In this document: in pieces, positions 1 to 8,942 of the stretch
Layout: each line of letters opens with the position of its first letter
Position numbering within the stretch: position 1 is the stretch's first letter
Origin: Segatella hominis
GTDB lineage: Bacteria > Bacteroidota > Bacteroidia > Bacteroidales > Bacteroidaceae
Assembly: GCF_004535825.1 (NCBI RefSeq)
Contig: NZ_SGVY01000011.1
Coordinates: 26,329 to 90,328, forward strand
Direction: 5' to 3'
Length of the DNA: 64,000 bases
Program-made: the position numbers and the translations under genes
The notes under the pieces: generated by a model
What the model was told of the DNA's origin: nothing
The model's database searches: none
The model's input: the letters and a program-made list of their open reading frames with translations, nothing else

Positions 1-354
1 ATATCGGGACTCAAACGTGATGCAAAGGGCCGTATAACTTTCTATCGTGAGAAGGATGATGACTATACCGTGCCGAAAGCTATTTCGTATGATTCTGCAG
101 GACGTGTAACAAAGATAACTTCTGTTTTTGACGAAGAAACAGATGAAACCGTTTATTCTTATGATAGCAAAGGACGTTTGATAAAGGAAGTCTTTACAGC
201 AACAGATATGTCTGAAGAGAATGTTACTGTCTATAAGTATAGCGACTATGAGTTTGACTCTCATGGCAATTGGACGTCACGTATCTGTGAGTTTGAAGTA
301 GATGGAAATCCTGTTCGTGAGTGTATATCACGTGTCATTACCTACTATAAGTAA
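1..354 (+). CDS. YD-repeat protein, C-terminal part (5' end outside window)
   Basis: The reading frame is open from the first base to a TAA at 352-354, so this is the C-terminal 117 residues of a longer protein. It contains YD/RHS-like units such as YDSAGRVTKI and YDSKGRLIKE and ends in a block (SHGNWT...YYK) that is closely matched by the end of the lipoprotein at 1498-2781. The two are paralogues sharing a C-terminal beta-repeat module. The N-terminus and any signal peptide lie outside the window. Such repeats usually form exported beta structures. No enzymatic function can be assigned. It is probably co-transcribed with the two following genes, since only 60 bases separate it from the next one. 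Confidence 0.75.
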   Translation: MSGLKRDAKGRITFYREKDDDYTVPKAISYDSAGRVTKITSVFDEETDETVYSYDSKGRLIKEVFTATDMSEENVTVYKYSDYEFDSHGNWTSRICEFEVDGNPVRECISRVITYYK

Positions 355-414
355 TTTTTTTGAAGAAGCCATGAACAACATGACTTAGTTATTAACGATA
401 AACTTTTTCTTAAT

Positions 415-1452
415 ATGATTGAAAAAAGTCGGTATGGAAAACACAATTATTGTTTAGTAATTGGTTTGGTTTTGTTGCTGTTTCTGTTTCAGAAAGCAGT
501 TGCACAGATAAACAAACTCACAGTGAAAGTACCAGATTTTAAGCGTTTTGTTATTGTTACTCAGGACAATGTAAATCTGCGTCGTACGCCAAGTGTAAAT
601 GGCGGTAAACTGATGTGTTGGAATTCTGATGGCGGTTCTTACGATACATATTGCAAAATATTTTTTGCTGATACTGAGTCGAAACTTTATCGACCAAATT
701 CCATGACAGGGGCTTTTGTAGAAACTTTCCATCCTATGAATGGTGACTTTTTGCCAGTGAATCCAAACAGCATAGAGTCTCAGAACGGATGGTATCAGGT
801 AGGAGTAATTGCCAATTCTTATGGAGGAAACCCTGGGCATGCTAATGCTAAATTGGCTTGGATTAAAGGAGATTTCTGCAAGGTCGTAGATGTCGATATG
901 AATGCGAAACCCTCTCAAATTGCTTTTCCTCGTAATTTCAGTTATGATGAGGAACGTGAAGAAGAAGTTAAAGGTCCGTTGGTTACAATAAGGGAGGGGC
1001 TCAGACGCAAAAGTGGACTCTATACCAATCTGACATTCTTTGTAACTGCAAGTCCTGATGGAAATTCGATACTTGTGACAGCCCCTATTCTGTCTTCTCA
1101 TTTTGTTTTCATTGCCCGTACTTCCATAGATGTGCAGTATGATTCAGAACAGAAAAGTGCAGTTGTTCTGCATGAAGTGGAAGAAGAAAACGAAATGGGA
1201 GATGTGGATACTTTTCTCCGTTTGACTACGAATACTGAAGCTCAAAAGTCAAAAGCTGCAGTCAACTATATTCTTGCGGCTTCTGATCAGGTGTTTGGTA
1301 AATTGGTCAAGTTCTTATTCCCTGAGAATAAAATCCCTACCGATGAAGTTTATTTCATGGATACAGAAGGTAAATGCCAAAGTTTCGGCTATGATCCTAT
1401 TGTATCTTCTGTTATTCCGGCTAAGAGTTCTTCTATGTCTTTGCAAAAGTAG
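415..1452 (+). CDS. Exported SH3-like domain protein
   Basis: This is a 345-residue protein with a hydrophobic N-terminal export signal (about residues 13-31, ending near AVAQ). The first part resembles a bacterial SH3 domain: a VNLRRTPS motif near residue 58 and, about 90 residues later, GWYQVGV followed by AWIKGDFCKVV. This is the usual N-L-R-x-x-P to W-V-x pattern, stretched by a long insert. The C-terminal half is mixed alpha/beta and I do not recognise it. SH3-like domains often bind peptidoglycan or proteins in the periplasm, but that role is only inferred here. It lies between two YD-repeat paralogues and is probably in one operon with them (45 bases to the next gene). Confidence 0.7.
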   Translation: MIEKSRYGKHNYCLVIGLVLLLFLFQKAVAQINKLTVKVPDFKRFVIVTQDNVNLRRTPSVNGGKLMCWNSDGGSYDTYCKIFFADTESKLYRPNSMTGAFVETFHPMNGDFLPVNPNSIESQNGWYQVGVIANSYGGNPGHANAKLAWIKGDFCKVVDVDMNAKPSQIAFPRNFSYDEEREEEVKGPLVTIREGLRRKSGLYTNLTFFVTASPDGNSILVTAPILSSHFVFIARTSIDVQYDSEQKSAVVLHEVEEENEMGDVDTFLRLTTNTEAQKSKAAVNYILAASDQVFGKLVKFLFPENKIPTDEVYFMDTEGKCQSFGYDPIVSSVIPAKSSSMSLQK

Positions 1453-1497
1453 TGCATGGGTAATCGAACAGAGTTAGAAATTTAAAAAGATCAAAGT

Positions 1498-2781
1498 ATG
1501 AAAAAGTATTCCTTATTTTTATTGAATTTGGGTGTTATGGTACTGGCTTTTGTGTTCGCCTCTTGTAGTGGCGGATCAAGCAGTAAGTTGACCAATGAGG
1601 GTATCTTTGGCGAAATGCCTGGCTATCTGTTACAGTATTTGGACTTGAAGCAGAAATGCGTTGAAGAGTTGGAATTTGAGGACAATAAGGATAAACGTGA
1701 TGAGATCATCACTAAATATATAGAAGAATGGAATAAGATTCTTCCATCCCAAAAAGTACAAGAATTGAGGGAAAAACCGGTGTCTGATTCTGTGCCAATT
1801 ATTAGTCATAGAAGAGTTAGTTTCTCCAAAGGTCTTGCAGGAATTACTGACATGGAAGCGTCTATGGTAGGAAAATATAAAGTCAATTTAGAAGTCTTAG
1901 CAAAAGCTGAAAATCCGAGTTACTACAATGAACTTTGCTTCATGTTGGATAAAAATGATTCTGTTATTTTTCCAGCTCGCGTATTCTTTAAAAATGGCAG
2001 GGCTTCTATTGCTTACAGTATCTGTGGTGATGATCGGAATGGTGTTAAAATGTTTGATGGATATAGATGCGCTCTGTATGCTTTAGATAAAATCAGTAAA
2101 ATAGTAGTTCCTACTGATGAGGAATTACTATCTTATGTAGAGAAAGCTAAAAGCAACTTGGAAAAAATAGCTAAAGAATTGCTTGAGGATGGTATTATTG
2201 AAAATGTTGAGGAATTAACTGGAATCAAACAAGAGGAAAATAAGGAAGATGCAGAACAGGCTGATATGAATAAGCCTGGTGATGTAGATCTTGCTTACTT
2301 TGAGTTGCGAGGAAAGGTGAAGTCTTTTACAGAGAGAAATGATGATAATTCGATTTCTTATTCTTTTACTGAAAAAGGTAAGTGGAATACATATAATGGT
2401 AGAAGTATCCAAAATGCTCTCTCTGATGTTGAGCGTGATGCCCAAAAACGAATCATAAAATATACGGAAGGTGAATACGACTGTATTGATACTGAAGAGA
2501 TCACCTATGATAGCAAGACGGGATGGGTATCTAAAATCAAGCACAATGGTGAAGGTGAAGATATAACGACTTTCACCTACGATGAGAAAGGTTACCTTAT
2601 CAAGAAAGTTTGCGAAGGTGAATCTTGGGAAATGGGAGCTGAAGAAGGTGAAAAGTTCAAAGATACCACCACCTATACCTACGAGAGCTTTGATGAACAT
2701 GGCAACTGGACTGCGCGTTCTGCAAAAAGTAGTGATGGTAGAAGTTGGAAGGAAACTCGTAGAATTCAATATTACAAATAA
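1498..2781 (+). CDS. YD-repeat lipoprotein
   Basis: This 427-residue protein starts with a lipoprotein signal peptide (lipobox FASC, Cys23). Residues 30-240 form a largely helical, charged region of unknown type. Residues from about 265 to the end carry YD-like units (YDSKTGWVSKI, YDEKGYLIKK) and the SHGNWT/EHGNWT...YYK ending shared with the partial gene at 1-354. It is probably anchored to the periplasmic face or the surface of the outer membrane. A hairpin at 2791-2852 follows directly, so it is likely the last gene of its operon. Its position next to the tubulin-like operon suggests a related envelope role, but no function can be named. Confidence 0.75.
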   Translation: MKKYSLFLLNLGVMVLAFVFASCSGGSSSKLTNEGIFGEMPGYLLQYLDLKQKCVEELEFEDNKDKRDEIITKYIEEWNKILPSQKVQELREKPVSDSVPIISHRRVSFSKGLAGITDMEASMVGKYKVNLEVLAKAENPSYYNELCFMLDKNDSVIFPARVFFKNGRASIAYSICGDDRNGVKMFDGYRCALYALDKISKIVVPTDEELLSYVEKAKSNLEKIAKELLEDGIIENVEELTGIKQEENKEDAEQADMNKPGDVDLAYFELRGKVKSFTERNDDNSISYSFTEKGKWNTYNGRSIQNALSDVERDAQKRIIKYTEGEYDCIDTEEITYDSKTGWVSKIKHNGEGEDITTFTYDEKGYLIKKVCEGESWEMGAEEGEKFKDTTTYTYESFDEHGNWTARSAKSSDGRSWKETRRIQYYK

Positions 2782-2790
2782 ATATCTTAT

Positions 2791-2852
2791 GGCGATATAT
2801 TACTGTTTTCTCATGATGTCTTTTTCATGATGAGAAATAGAGGTATATCGCC
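2791..2852 (+). terminator. Hairpin terminator after the YD-repeat operon
   Basis: The outer arms GGCGATATA and TATATCGCC pair, and the inner arms TTCTCATGATG and CATGATGAGAA pair around a T-rich loop. The hairpin lies 10 bases after the stop codon and before the promoter of the next operon. It has no long T tract on its 3' side, so it may act as a weak terminator or as an RNA-stabilising end. Confidence 0.5.
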
Positions 2853-3131
2853 TTCTTGATAACGAAACATGTTGTTATCAGATAAAATAAGGGAGATAGT
2901 ACAATCTTATATATTAAACCTTATTTATATTTGTATATAAGGCGATTACAAAAGTGTATTCTGTACACGTCACGATATTTATGAAAGTTAAAAATAAAAA
3001 AAGTTAGAAAAAATTTTGTGTTACCAAATATTTATTATATATTTGCAAGCGTAAAAAGTGTCTTTTCTACCAAAAGGCATGTTTTTTATGTATCTTGAAA
3101 TAACTTAATTAATAACTTAAAGCGATAGCAA
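2853..3131. other. AT-rich spacer between two operons
   Basis: No plausible gene is present. The spacer holds the promoter at 3015-3045 and a second weaker -7-like match (TATATTTG, 2926-2933) that lacks a good -33 partner. The leader between the promoter and the first start codon is about 80 bases and shows no known riboswitch. Confidence 0.5.
3015..3045 (+). promoter_or_regulatory. Promoter of the tubulin-like operon
   Basis: A -33 TTTG (3015-3018) and a -7 TATATTTG (3038-3045) are separated by 19 bases. This matches the Bacteroidota primary sigma factor consensus. Transcription should start around 3050 and read the eight genes from 3132 to 13418. Confidence 0.7.
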
Positions 3132-3683
3132 ATGATATTTTTCCAATTATTCACGACTGCATTTATGTCCATTTTCTATGGCGTGGTCATTACAACAGCA
3201 GTCATGGCTATATTGTACTTTCTGCTACGACAGTTTAATCGTGGCATTGTGGAGTCTGTTCCTTTCTATATAACAGGTGCGGTGCTCTTTCTGCTGCTCA
3301 CGATTCAGTTCTCGTTGATGATGGGAGCTATCGATGCGAAAAGCTATGTTGATAGCATAGAAATCTATGTCCAGCAGTTGGTAGAGGGAGCAAGTGGACT
3401 GGTTACGGCGCAGGAATCACAGGAGATATTGGATGAAATTACATCTCAGAATCATTTGTTCGGTCTATTCTTCGGAACCTGTAATTTCTCTGGAAATGAT
3501 GTTTCCCAGTTGCCTGCAGTTATGGCAGAAACCTTCCGCAGCAACTTGAATTCCTATATATGGCATCGAGTAGGGTGGGCATTTTTCGTGATAGTCGTTG
3601 CTGTTGTCATCGCTATCTTTGCCAGAAAACGTCCGATTTCCTGCAATTTCGATGAGTCGTTTGAAGATTTGGGAATATATTGA
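3132..3683 (+). CDS. Small integral membrane protein, first gene of tubulin-like operon
   Basis: This 183-residue protein has three clear membrane segments: about residues 10-34, 45-67 and 147-168. A soluble loop of about 80 residues lies between the second and third. The C-terminal tail (after RKRP) is short and charged. I do not recognise a named family. It is the first gene after the promoter at 3015-3045 and is followed, 50 bases on, by the large tubulin-like gene. A tight pair of a small membrane protein and a cytoplasmic tubulin-like GTPase suggests that it is the membrane anchor or receptor of the GTPase. That is an inference from order and topology only. Confidence 0.7.
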   Translation: MIFFQLFTTAFMSIFYGVVITTAVMAILYFLLRQFNRGIVESVPFYITGAVLFLLLTIQFSLMMGAIDAKSYVDSIEIYVQQLVEGASGLVTAQESQEILDEITSQNHLFGLFFGTCNFSGNDVSQLPAVMAETFRSNLNSYIWHRVGWAFFVIVVAVVIAIFARKRPISCNFDESFEDLGIY

Positions 3684-3733
3684 TACCTCTCATTGATGAA
3701 TATAAACTGATAATAACTAAAAGGATAAATAAT

Positions 3734-6700
3734 ATGAAGGAAAATCACATTCTTATTGGCTTGGGCGGTACCGGTGGAAAAGTACTGAAGGCCTTCCGTA
3801 AAAGACTCTATCAGGAGTATAATGATGATGAGCGTGCTAAACTTCCTATCGCCTTCCTCTATGTGGATTCAAGCACAGAGGAGATGATGCCTGGCGACAA
3901 GACTTGGTATGTCTTGGGAAAGAATGCGCAGTTCACTGCTAATGAGTTTGTCAACGTTAAGGGTGTTGACATCAAATCTATCTTGGCTAATCCAAAGAAC
4001 TATCCAGGCTTGAAAGGCTTGATCGGTGATGGTGAGGTAATGGCTAAAACAATCGGTGAGGTGGGAGCAGCTGCAGCTCAGAAGCGCCGTGCTGGTCGTA
4101 TCCTCTTCGGTTCAAGTGTTGAGAATTACAAGAATGCTTTGTTGGGTGCTTACAACAGGGTAAACAAGATTACTCATGCTGAGCGTACCAATATTTATAT
4201 ATTTACCGGTTTGGCTGGTGGTACAGGTTCTGGTTCTATTATTGATGTGATTTCCCAAACCCGTATGATGCCACAGTTCCAGGATATGTTGTCTATGGAC
4301 GGAAAGACGGGTACTTCTATCGTTGTCAATGCGATGGTTCCTGAAATTACACCTCCAGGAAAGAGTGATGCAGGCAAGTATCATGCTAATGGATATGCTG
4401 CATTGCAGGAATTGAATGCCTTGCTTTCTGGTAATTTCAAGCCATACGATGTTTCCGGACTTCACGAAAGAATGGAGTTGGACAGGGTAAGAAAGGTTGC
4501 TGATGGTTTGATACTCTACAGCAATGCCAATGAACATGGTTATCTCGTAGAGTCTCATCATGAGTTGCCACAGATTCTTGCCGACTTTACTTATAGCCGT
4601 ATCTTCCTCGATGTCAATGACAATACTCAGGAGTTCTTGCGTAGTTATTCTTTTGAGAATATTGCTGACTGGGCAATGGAATATTATGAAAAGGCTAAAC
4701 CAGGACAGATTGTTCCTTATCGTACAAAGGCTGTCAGCTCTTTCGGTTTCAAGCGTATTATCATTCCTGAAGAGGAAATTATTGAATATTTCACATACTC
4801 ATTCGGTCGTCAGGCATTGTTGCAGATGCGTTATGGCAACTGGAGTGATGACTTAGGCTACCGTGATGCTCCTGCTAACAAGGACTTCAATTCTGCTGCT
4901 GCCAGTGCTGACTTGCAGGAGAAGTGGCGTATTACAGATAAGCACCTGATGCTTGAAATTCCTATTCTCAAGGACGAAGAGAATAAGTTTGGTGCTTTTG
5001 CTCCTTATTGGGCTGGTATCATTCCAAGATGGGCTATGGCTGCTGAGAAGGAAAACCAGCCTTTGGCTAAGTTGGAAGCACTCTGCGAGAAGGGTTATAA
5101 CGAACTGTTCCGCAACTGCGGTGCTAAACAGTTCTACGAGAATAAATTGGCAGCCTGCGATAGTCATGCTCGTGAGATTCGCAGTCGTATCGAACAGTAT
5201 ATCTTCGACCAGTGGAAGGTAGGCGATCTGTCTCTCTATAACATGTTGCAGTTGGTTGACTGCATCGCTGATGAGATTGCCAAGAAGCGTAAGAACATGG
5301 AGACGCTTGCTCAGAATTCTCGTCAGCAGTCTGACCAGCTCATTCAGATGCGTGAGATGAACAAGAAGGATTTTGCTGGTGTGCTGATCCAGAAATTGGT
5401 GAAGGGTAAGTATCTGACCAAGCATTCTACCATCTTGCAGAAGTTGATGGTGAAGCGTTGCGAGGTCTTGGGTGCTGAGTTCGCACAGCAGTTGTTAGCT
5501 AAGGTAAGCAACTTGATTTCTGGCTTGCGCAGCGATATTGAAATCTTTGTAGCTACATTGAATGAGGCTATTGAATACAATGAGGCGATGATTGCTGCCC
5601 GTTGCAATGATGAAAATAATGGTTTGAGCAACCTGCAGAAAGTAGTTATCCGCTTCTATGACCAGCAGCGTGTGAAGAACTTCACAGAGCAGGTGATCAA
5701 GGATAAGAAACATCAGAAGGGATTGGCTGATGCCGTTCGCGCCAGCATCGTAGAGGAGATAGGTGCTGATGCTACATTCAGTCGTGCCAATGCCACTATC
5801 GATAAGGATTCTTTGGCAGATCTTATGGAGACTGTAGTTCGCCAGAAGTCAATCGCTATCCATGAGGATATCTTGGTTGAGGCAAATACCAAACTGATCA
5901 ACCGCAACATTCTTGAGCAGTTGAGTGAGCGCTATACCGATGAGGATTCTTTGAAGGAATTTGCCAAGAAGGTGATCATCGAGAGTGGTGTGTTCTTGCA
6001 GTTGAATCCTGCAGAACTTCAGAGTGCTGTTGGTGGTGAGAACAATCCTGTTCCGCAGCAGGGCTTGAATATCAACCGTAAGATCGTACTTGTCAACCTG
6101 CCAAAGGTTGAGGGGAATGATAAGGTGACCAAGTTTGCCAACAAGTTGAGAGATGCGCTGAAGGGTTCTGTTGAAGCAGGAATTCAGGTATATGTTGATA
6201 TGAACGGTTCCCGTCAGAACGAGATGACCGTCCAGGCTATTACCTATTGCTTCCCAATCCGCTGTCTGAAGTATCTGCCATTCTACAAGGAGCGTTACGA
6301 CCTCTTGGTAAATGGTACAGAAGGCAAGCAGATGAGAGTTGTTCTTCACTCTGAGGGCACAGGTGAGGATTATCCGAAGTTGGAGTTGCAGGCTGAGTTG
6401 AAGGGCTCAGAAATCCGTGCGCTTTACATGCCATACGCTATCATCGCTTACTCTATCGACTATATTAAGCATGGTGATTTGATGGATGGTACAGGTCGTA
6501 CAGCCTTCGGTATTGTATCCAAGGACCCATTGCTTGGTTTGGAATCTTTGAAACCATTAGGCTCTAAATTTATCGAGATAGGTTATAATGCTGAATTTAC
6601 AGAGAGTCTCGGTGAGAGTTTGAAGGAAAAGTATGAGGATGTTGCGGGTACAACTCTGATGAATATCAATACCCGTAAGCAAACCTTAGTTCCTAAGATC

Positions 6701-7072
6701 CAGCAGTTGTTAGGACAGGTTGTTCTGCCAGAGTGTGGTGGCAATCAGGGTTCTTCTGAGTTCCTTGAGTTCGTGGAGTGGACCAAGAAAGCTCTTGAGA
6801 TTATCCAGCAACCAGTTCAGCCAAAGAAGGCTGCTCCAAGCAATGTTGGTGGTATCGACTTGGGCTATGGTGTTTATTATGGTGAAAGCAAGAATGGCAA
6901 GCCACATGGCTATGGTAAGATTGTTTTCAAGAGAACACATCGCATCATCAGTTCTAAAGATTATGTGGCTAATCCAGGAGATACTTATGAGGGTGAGTTC
7001 CGTAACGGAGTTCCTTCTGGCGGTATGGGTTATTGGAAACATGATGGTGATATAACAGCAGTGAAGCCATGA
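3734..7072 (+). CDS. Tubulin/FtsZ-like GTPase with C-terminal MORN repeats
   Basis: This 1112-residue protein is predicted to be cytoplasmic, with no signal peptide. It begins with a nucleotide-binding loop GLGGTGG (residues 9-15) and has the tubulin signature AGGTGSG (161-167). These place it in the large 'tubulin-like' families related to FtsZ that have been proposed to remodel membranes. Residues 450-800 are mostly helical and probably coiled. The last 67 residues (about 1046-1112) carry MORN-type repeats (GVYYGESKNGKPHGYGK; YEGEFRNGVPSGGMGYW). I chose the ATG at 3734 because the glycine loop then starts at residue 9 as expected; an upstream TTG (3680) is less likely. The stop overlaps the next start by four bases (ATGA), so translation is probably coupled. 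The FtsZ catalytic loop (NxDxxD-like) could not be placed with certainty, so GTP binding is better supported than hydrolysis. MORN repeats suggest membrane or partner binding. Confidence 0.85.
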   Translation: MKENHILIGLGGTGGKVLKAFRKRLYQEYNDDERAKLPIAFLYVDSSTEEMMPGDKTWYVLGKNAQFTANEFVNVKGVDIKSILANPKNYPGLKGLIGDGEVMAKTIGEVGAAAAQKRRAGRILFGSSVENYKNALLGAYNRVNKITHAERTNIYIFTGLAGGTGSGSIIDVISQTRMMPQFQDMLSMDGKTGTSIVVNAMVPEITPPGKSDAGKYHANGYAALQELNALLSGNFKPYDVSGLHERMELDRVRKVADGLILYSNANEHGYLVESHHELPQILADFTYSRIFLDVNDNTQEFLRSYSFENIADWAMEYYEKAKPGQIVPYRTKAVSSFGFKRIIIPEEEIIEYFTYSFGRQALLQMRYGNWSDDLGYRDAPANKDFNSAAASADLQEKWRITDKHLMLEIPILKDEENKFGAFAPYWAGIIPRWAMAAEKENQPLAKLEALCEKGYNELFRNCGAKQFYENKLAACDSHAREIRSRIEQYIFDQWKVGDLSLYNMLQLVDCIADEIAKKRKNMETLAQNSRQQSDQLIQMREMNKKDFAGVLIQKLVKGKYLTKHSTILQKLMVKRCEVLGAEFAQQLLAKVSNLISGLRSDIEIFVATLNEAIEYNEAMIAARCNDENNGLSNLQKVVIRFYDQQRVKNFTEQVIKDKKHQKGLADAVRASIVEEIGADATFSRANATIDKDSLADLMETVVRQKSIAIHEDILVEANTKLINRNILEQLSERYTDEDSLKEFAKKVIIESGVFLQLNPAELQSAVGGENNPVPQQGLNINRKIVLVNLPKVEGNDKVTKFANKLRDALKGSVEAGIQVYVDMNGSRQNEMTVQAITYCFPIRCLKYLPFYKERYDLLVNGTEGKQMRVVLHSEGTGEDYPKLELQAELKGSEIRALYMPYAIIAYSIDYIKHGDLMDGTGRTAFGIVSKDPLLGLESLKPLGSKFIEIGYNAEFTESLGESLKEKYEDVAGTTLMNINTRKQTLVPKIQQLLGQVVLPECGGNQGSSEFLEFVEWTKKALEIIQQPVQPKKAAPSNVGGIDLGYGVYYGESKNGKPHGYGKIVFKRTHRIISSKDYVANPGDTYEGEFRNGVPSGGMGYWKHDGDITAVKP

Positions 7073-8193
7073 TACGTAAACTGACTATAGTATTATTGGT
7101 GATGGTGGCACAGATATGTGTCGCCACACCATACTACAATGTTCGTCTCTCCAAGATAGCGAATGCTGTGGGAGTGAACCTGCCTGATACTATAGGAAAG
7201 AATACGAATAATGATACCTTATATACATTTAAGGGGAAACCTTTGCGAATCAGAACCAATGCCTTTGGTGATGTCTGCCATATTGGTTATAAACTTTTCC
7301 ACAATGAATTGATGGCTGCCTATGGCGAATCTCCGGCTTTTGATTTCCTGGAGCGTTACCTGCTTGAACTTGACCTGTTGCTGGATGGAAAGACGCTGCA
7401 ACAGCGTTTGGATGTTGATAATGTGGTTATCACGAAAGGAAACATCAATATGTTGCGCATGGTCAATGAAAACTGTCCTTTCTCCATACAATACATCAAG
7501 CGACGTGGTTATCGGGTTACTTGGACTGTAAAAGGGAAACCGGTGACTGTTGCTTTTCAGGCAGATTGCCAGTTGATCAAAGGTTGCAATATGATAGAGA
7601 TGGACTCCCTATTGGTAAGAGATTTGCCGAAACATCATTCTTTAGACAATCAGACAATTCTTAAAGGGTGGGAGAATGCCAAGGTTTCCACTTCTCAGGA
7701 TGCAAGGATCTTAGATAATGGAAACTACCTGAGCAATCTGATCAGCAGTAAACTTTATTTTAGGACTGTCAATGGCAAGGAAGAACTGGTATGCAGTAAA
7801 GGAAGTGTAGCCAAGAGTATTAACAACATCATGTTGACGGGCATTTTCCGAAATGCAATCTCCCTGAGACTGGCGGTTGACAAATATGGTTATCAGACAG
7901 ATTCACTCCTTGTTACCTTGCAGCAGTTTGTTTCTTTCTGTCGGGCAGAGGGAGCGAAAATATATATGGGTATCAAGACCGTTTCTCAAAAGGAATTGTC
8001 GGGAACACTGTTTATCTTGAATGAGCCTTTGGCTTACAATCATGTGCTTTCTTTCCGTTTTCCGATATGCCTCTTGCAGGGTAAGGACGATGTAGTAGAT
8101 GCAAAGTTGTATCCTTACATACCTTTGCAAAACATTGTAGAGAAGTATTTTACAGATAATATAAAAGACGAGTATAAGTATGAAATCAAGTAA
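7069..8193 (+). CDS. Exported protein of unknown function (tubulin-like operon)
   Basis: This 374-residue protein has an N-terminal signal peptide (about residues 1-19, ending VATP). The rest is soluble, mixed alpha/beta, with no motif I recognise. Its start codon overlaps the stop of the tubulin-like gene (ATGA), and its end overlaps the next gene by 14 bases. It is therefore a fixed member of the operon and is probably made in a set ratio with its neighbours. Since it is exported and the GTPase is cytoplasmic, any contact between them would have to go through the membrane protein at 3132-3683. Confidence 0.65.
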   Translation: MIRKLTIVLLVMVAQICVATPYYNVRLSKIANAVGVNLPDTIGKNTNNDTLYTFKGKPLRIRTNAFGDVCHIGYKLFHNELMAAYGESPAFDFLERYLLELDLLLDGKTLQQRLDVDNVVITKGNINMLRMVNENCPFSIQYIKRRGYRVTWTVKGKPVTVAFQADCQLIKGCNMIEMDSLLVRDLPKHHSLDNQTILKGWENAKVSTSQDARILDNGNYLSNLISSKLYFRTVNGKEELVCSKGSVAKSINNIMLTGIFRNAISLRLAVDKYGYQTDSLLVTLQQFVSFCRAEGAKIYMGIKTVSQKELSGTLFILNEPLAYNHVLSFRFPICLLQGKDDVVDAKLYPYIPLQNIVEKYFTDNIKDEYKYEIK

Positions 8194-8911
8194 CCTTTTA
8201 GTTCTACTATTGTTATTCTTCTTTGGTGGAACACTTCATGCTCAAACAGTTGACGAGCAGAAAAAACAGATTGCATCAGTCAAGAAAAGCAATCTCTATA
8301 TCTATGGCGAGGCTACGGCTGAGACAGAACAGGATGCAAGAGACTTGGCTGAAGAAATACTGAATTATGAGATAAACAAGTGGGCTGCCAGTCAGAAAAA
8401 ACTGAAGGGAACTGCCAACTTCGTATTAAACAACCGTCAGGAACTTTATACGACCATGTCTTTGCCTCGTGGAAACATGTTCAGAAGTTTTATGTACGTC
8501 AAAAAAAGCGATATCCAGAAAGGTGATAATGCAACCATTATTTCCAAGGAAGTAAATGCTCCTGTAGCAGATGTGAATACTCCAGTAGCAGCGACTTCTC
8601 AGGTGGAGGAGATTTCAACCGTTCAAACAACATTTCCTGCTGTTGCAGTAGAATTGGCAGCCTTGACACAATATACAGATGTGGCAGCTAAAATTATGGA
8701 TTATAAGAAATCTGGCAAGATTAAGACTTATGATTATTACGCCAAGTTGGATAATCCTGCATTGTATTATTTAGCTATGTATAATAAAGATGGGGTAGTA
8801 GAGGCCATTTTGTCTCCAGGTAAGCCTCGTAAGAATGTGAAGACAGGACAAGAGGATACCACCAATAACTATCCGGGATGTGGTGCGATTGGTTTTATCA
8901 TAAATGAGTAA
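8180..8911 (+). CDS. Exported protein, possibly LPP20-like
   Basis: This 243-residue protein has a signal peptide ending HAQ (about residue 22). Residues 37-65 (YIYGEATAETEQDARDLAE) resemble the glycine and alanine-rich helix pattern of LPP20-like envelope proteins, in which a region of the form A-x-A-x-x-x-A leads into a helix. The middle is acidic and rich in Val/Ala/Pro. The C-terminal part has a compact tyrosine-rich segment (YDYYAKLDNPALYYLAMYN). The LPP20 comparison is weak and rests on pattern only. It overlaps the preceding gene by 14 bases and is followed after 31 bases by the NTF2-like protein. Confidence 0.6.
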   Translation: MKSSNLLVLLLLFFFGGTLHAQTVDEQKKQIASVKKSNLYIYGEATAETEQDARDLAEEILNYEINKWAASQKKLKGTANFVLNNRQELYTTMSLPRGNMFRSFMYVKKSDIQKGDNATIISKEVNAPVADVNTPVAATSQVEEISTVQTTFPAVAVELAALTQYTDVAAKIMDYKKSGKIKTYDYYAKLDNPALYYLAMYNKDGVVEAILSPGKPRKNVKTGQEDTTNNYPGCGAIGFIINE

Positions 8912-8942
8912 TCTCCAGAAATTAGAATAAAAGATTTTAATT

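Noticed and set aside
454-1101. Long antisense frame inside the SH3-like gene.
   Set aside because: A shadow of the real gene in codon-biased sequence; it has no recognisable domain and no promoter or start context.
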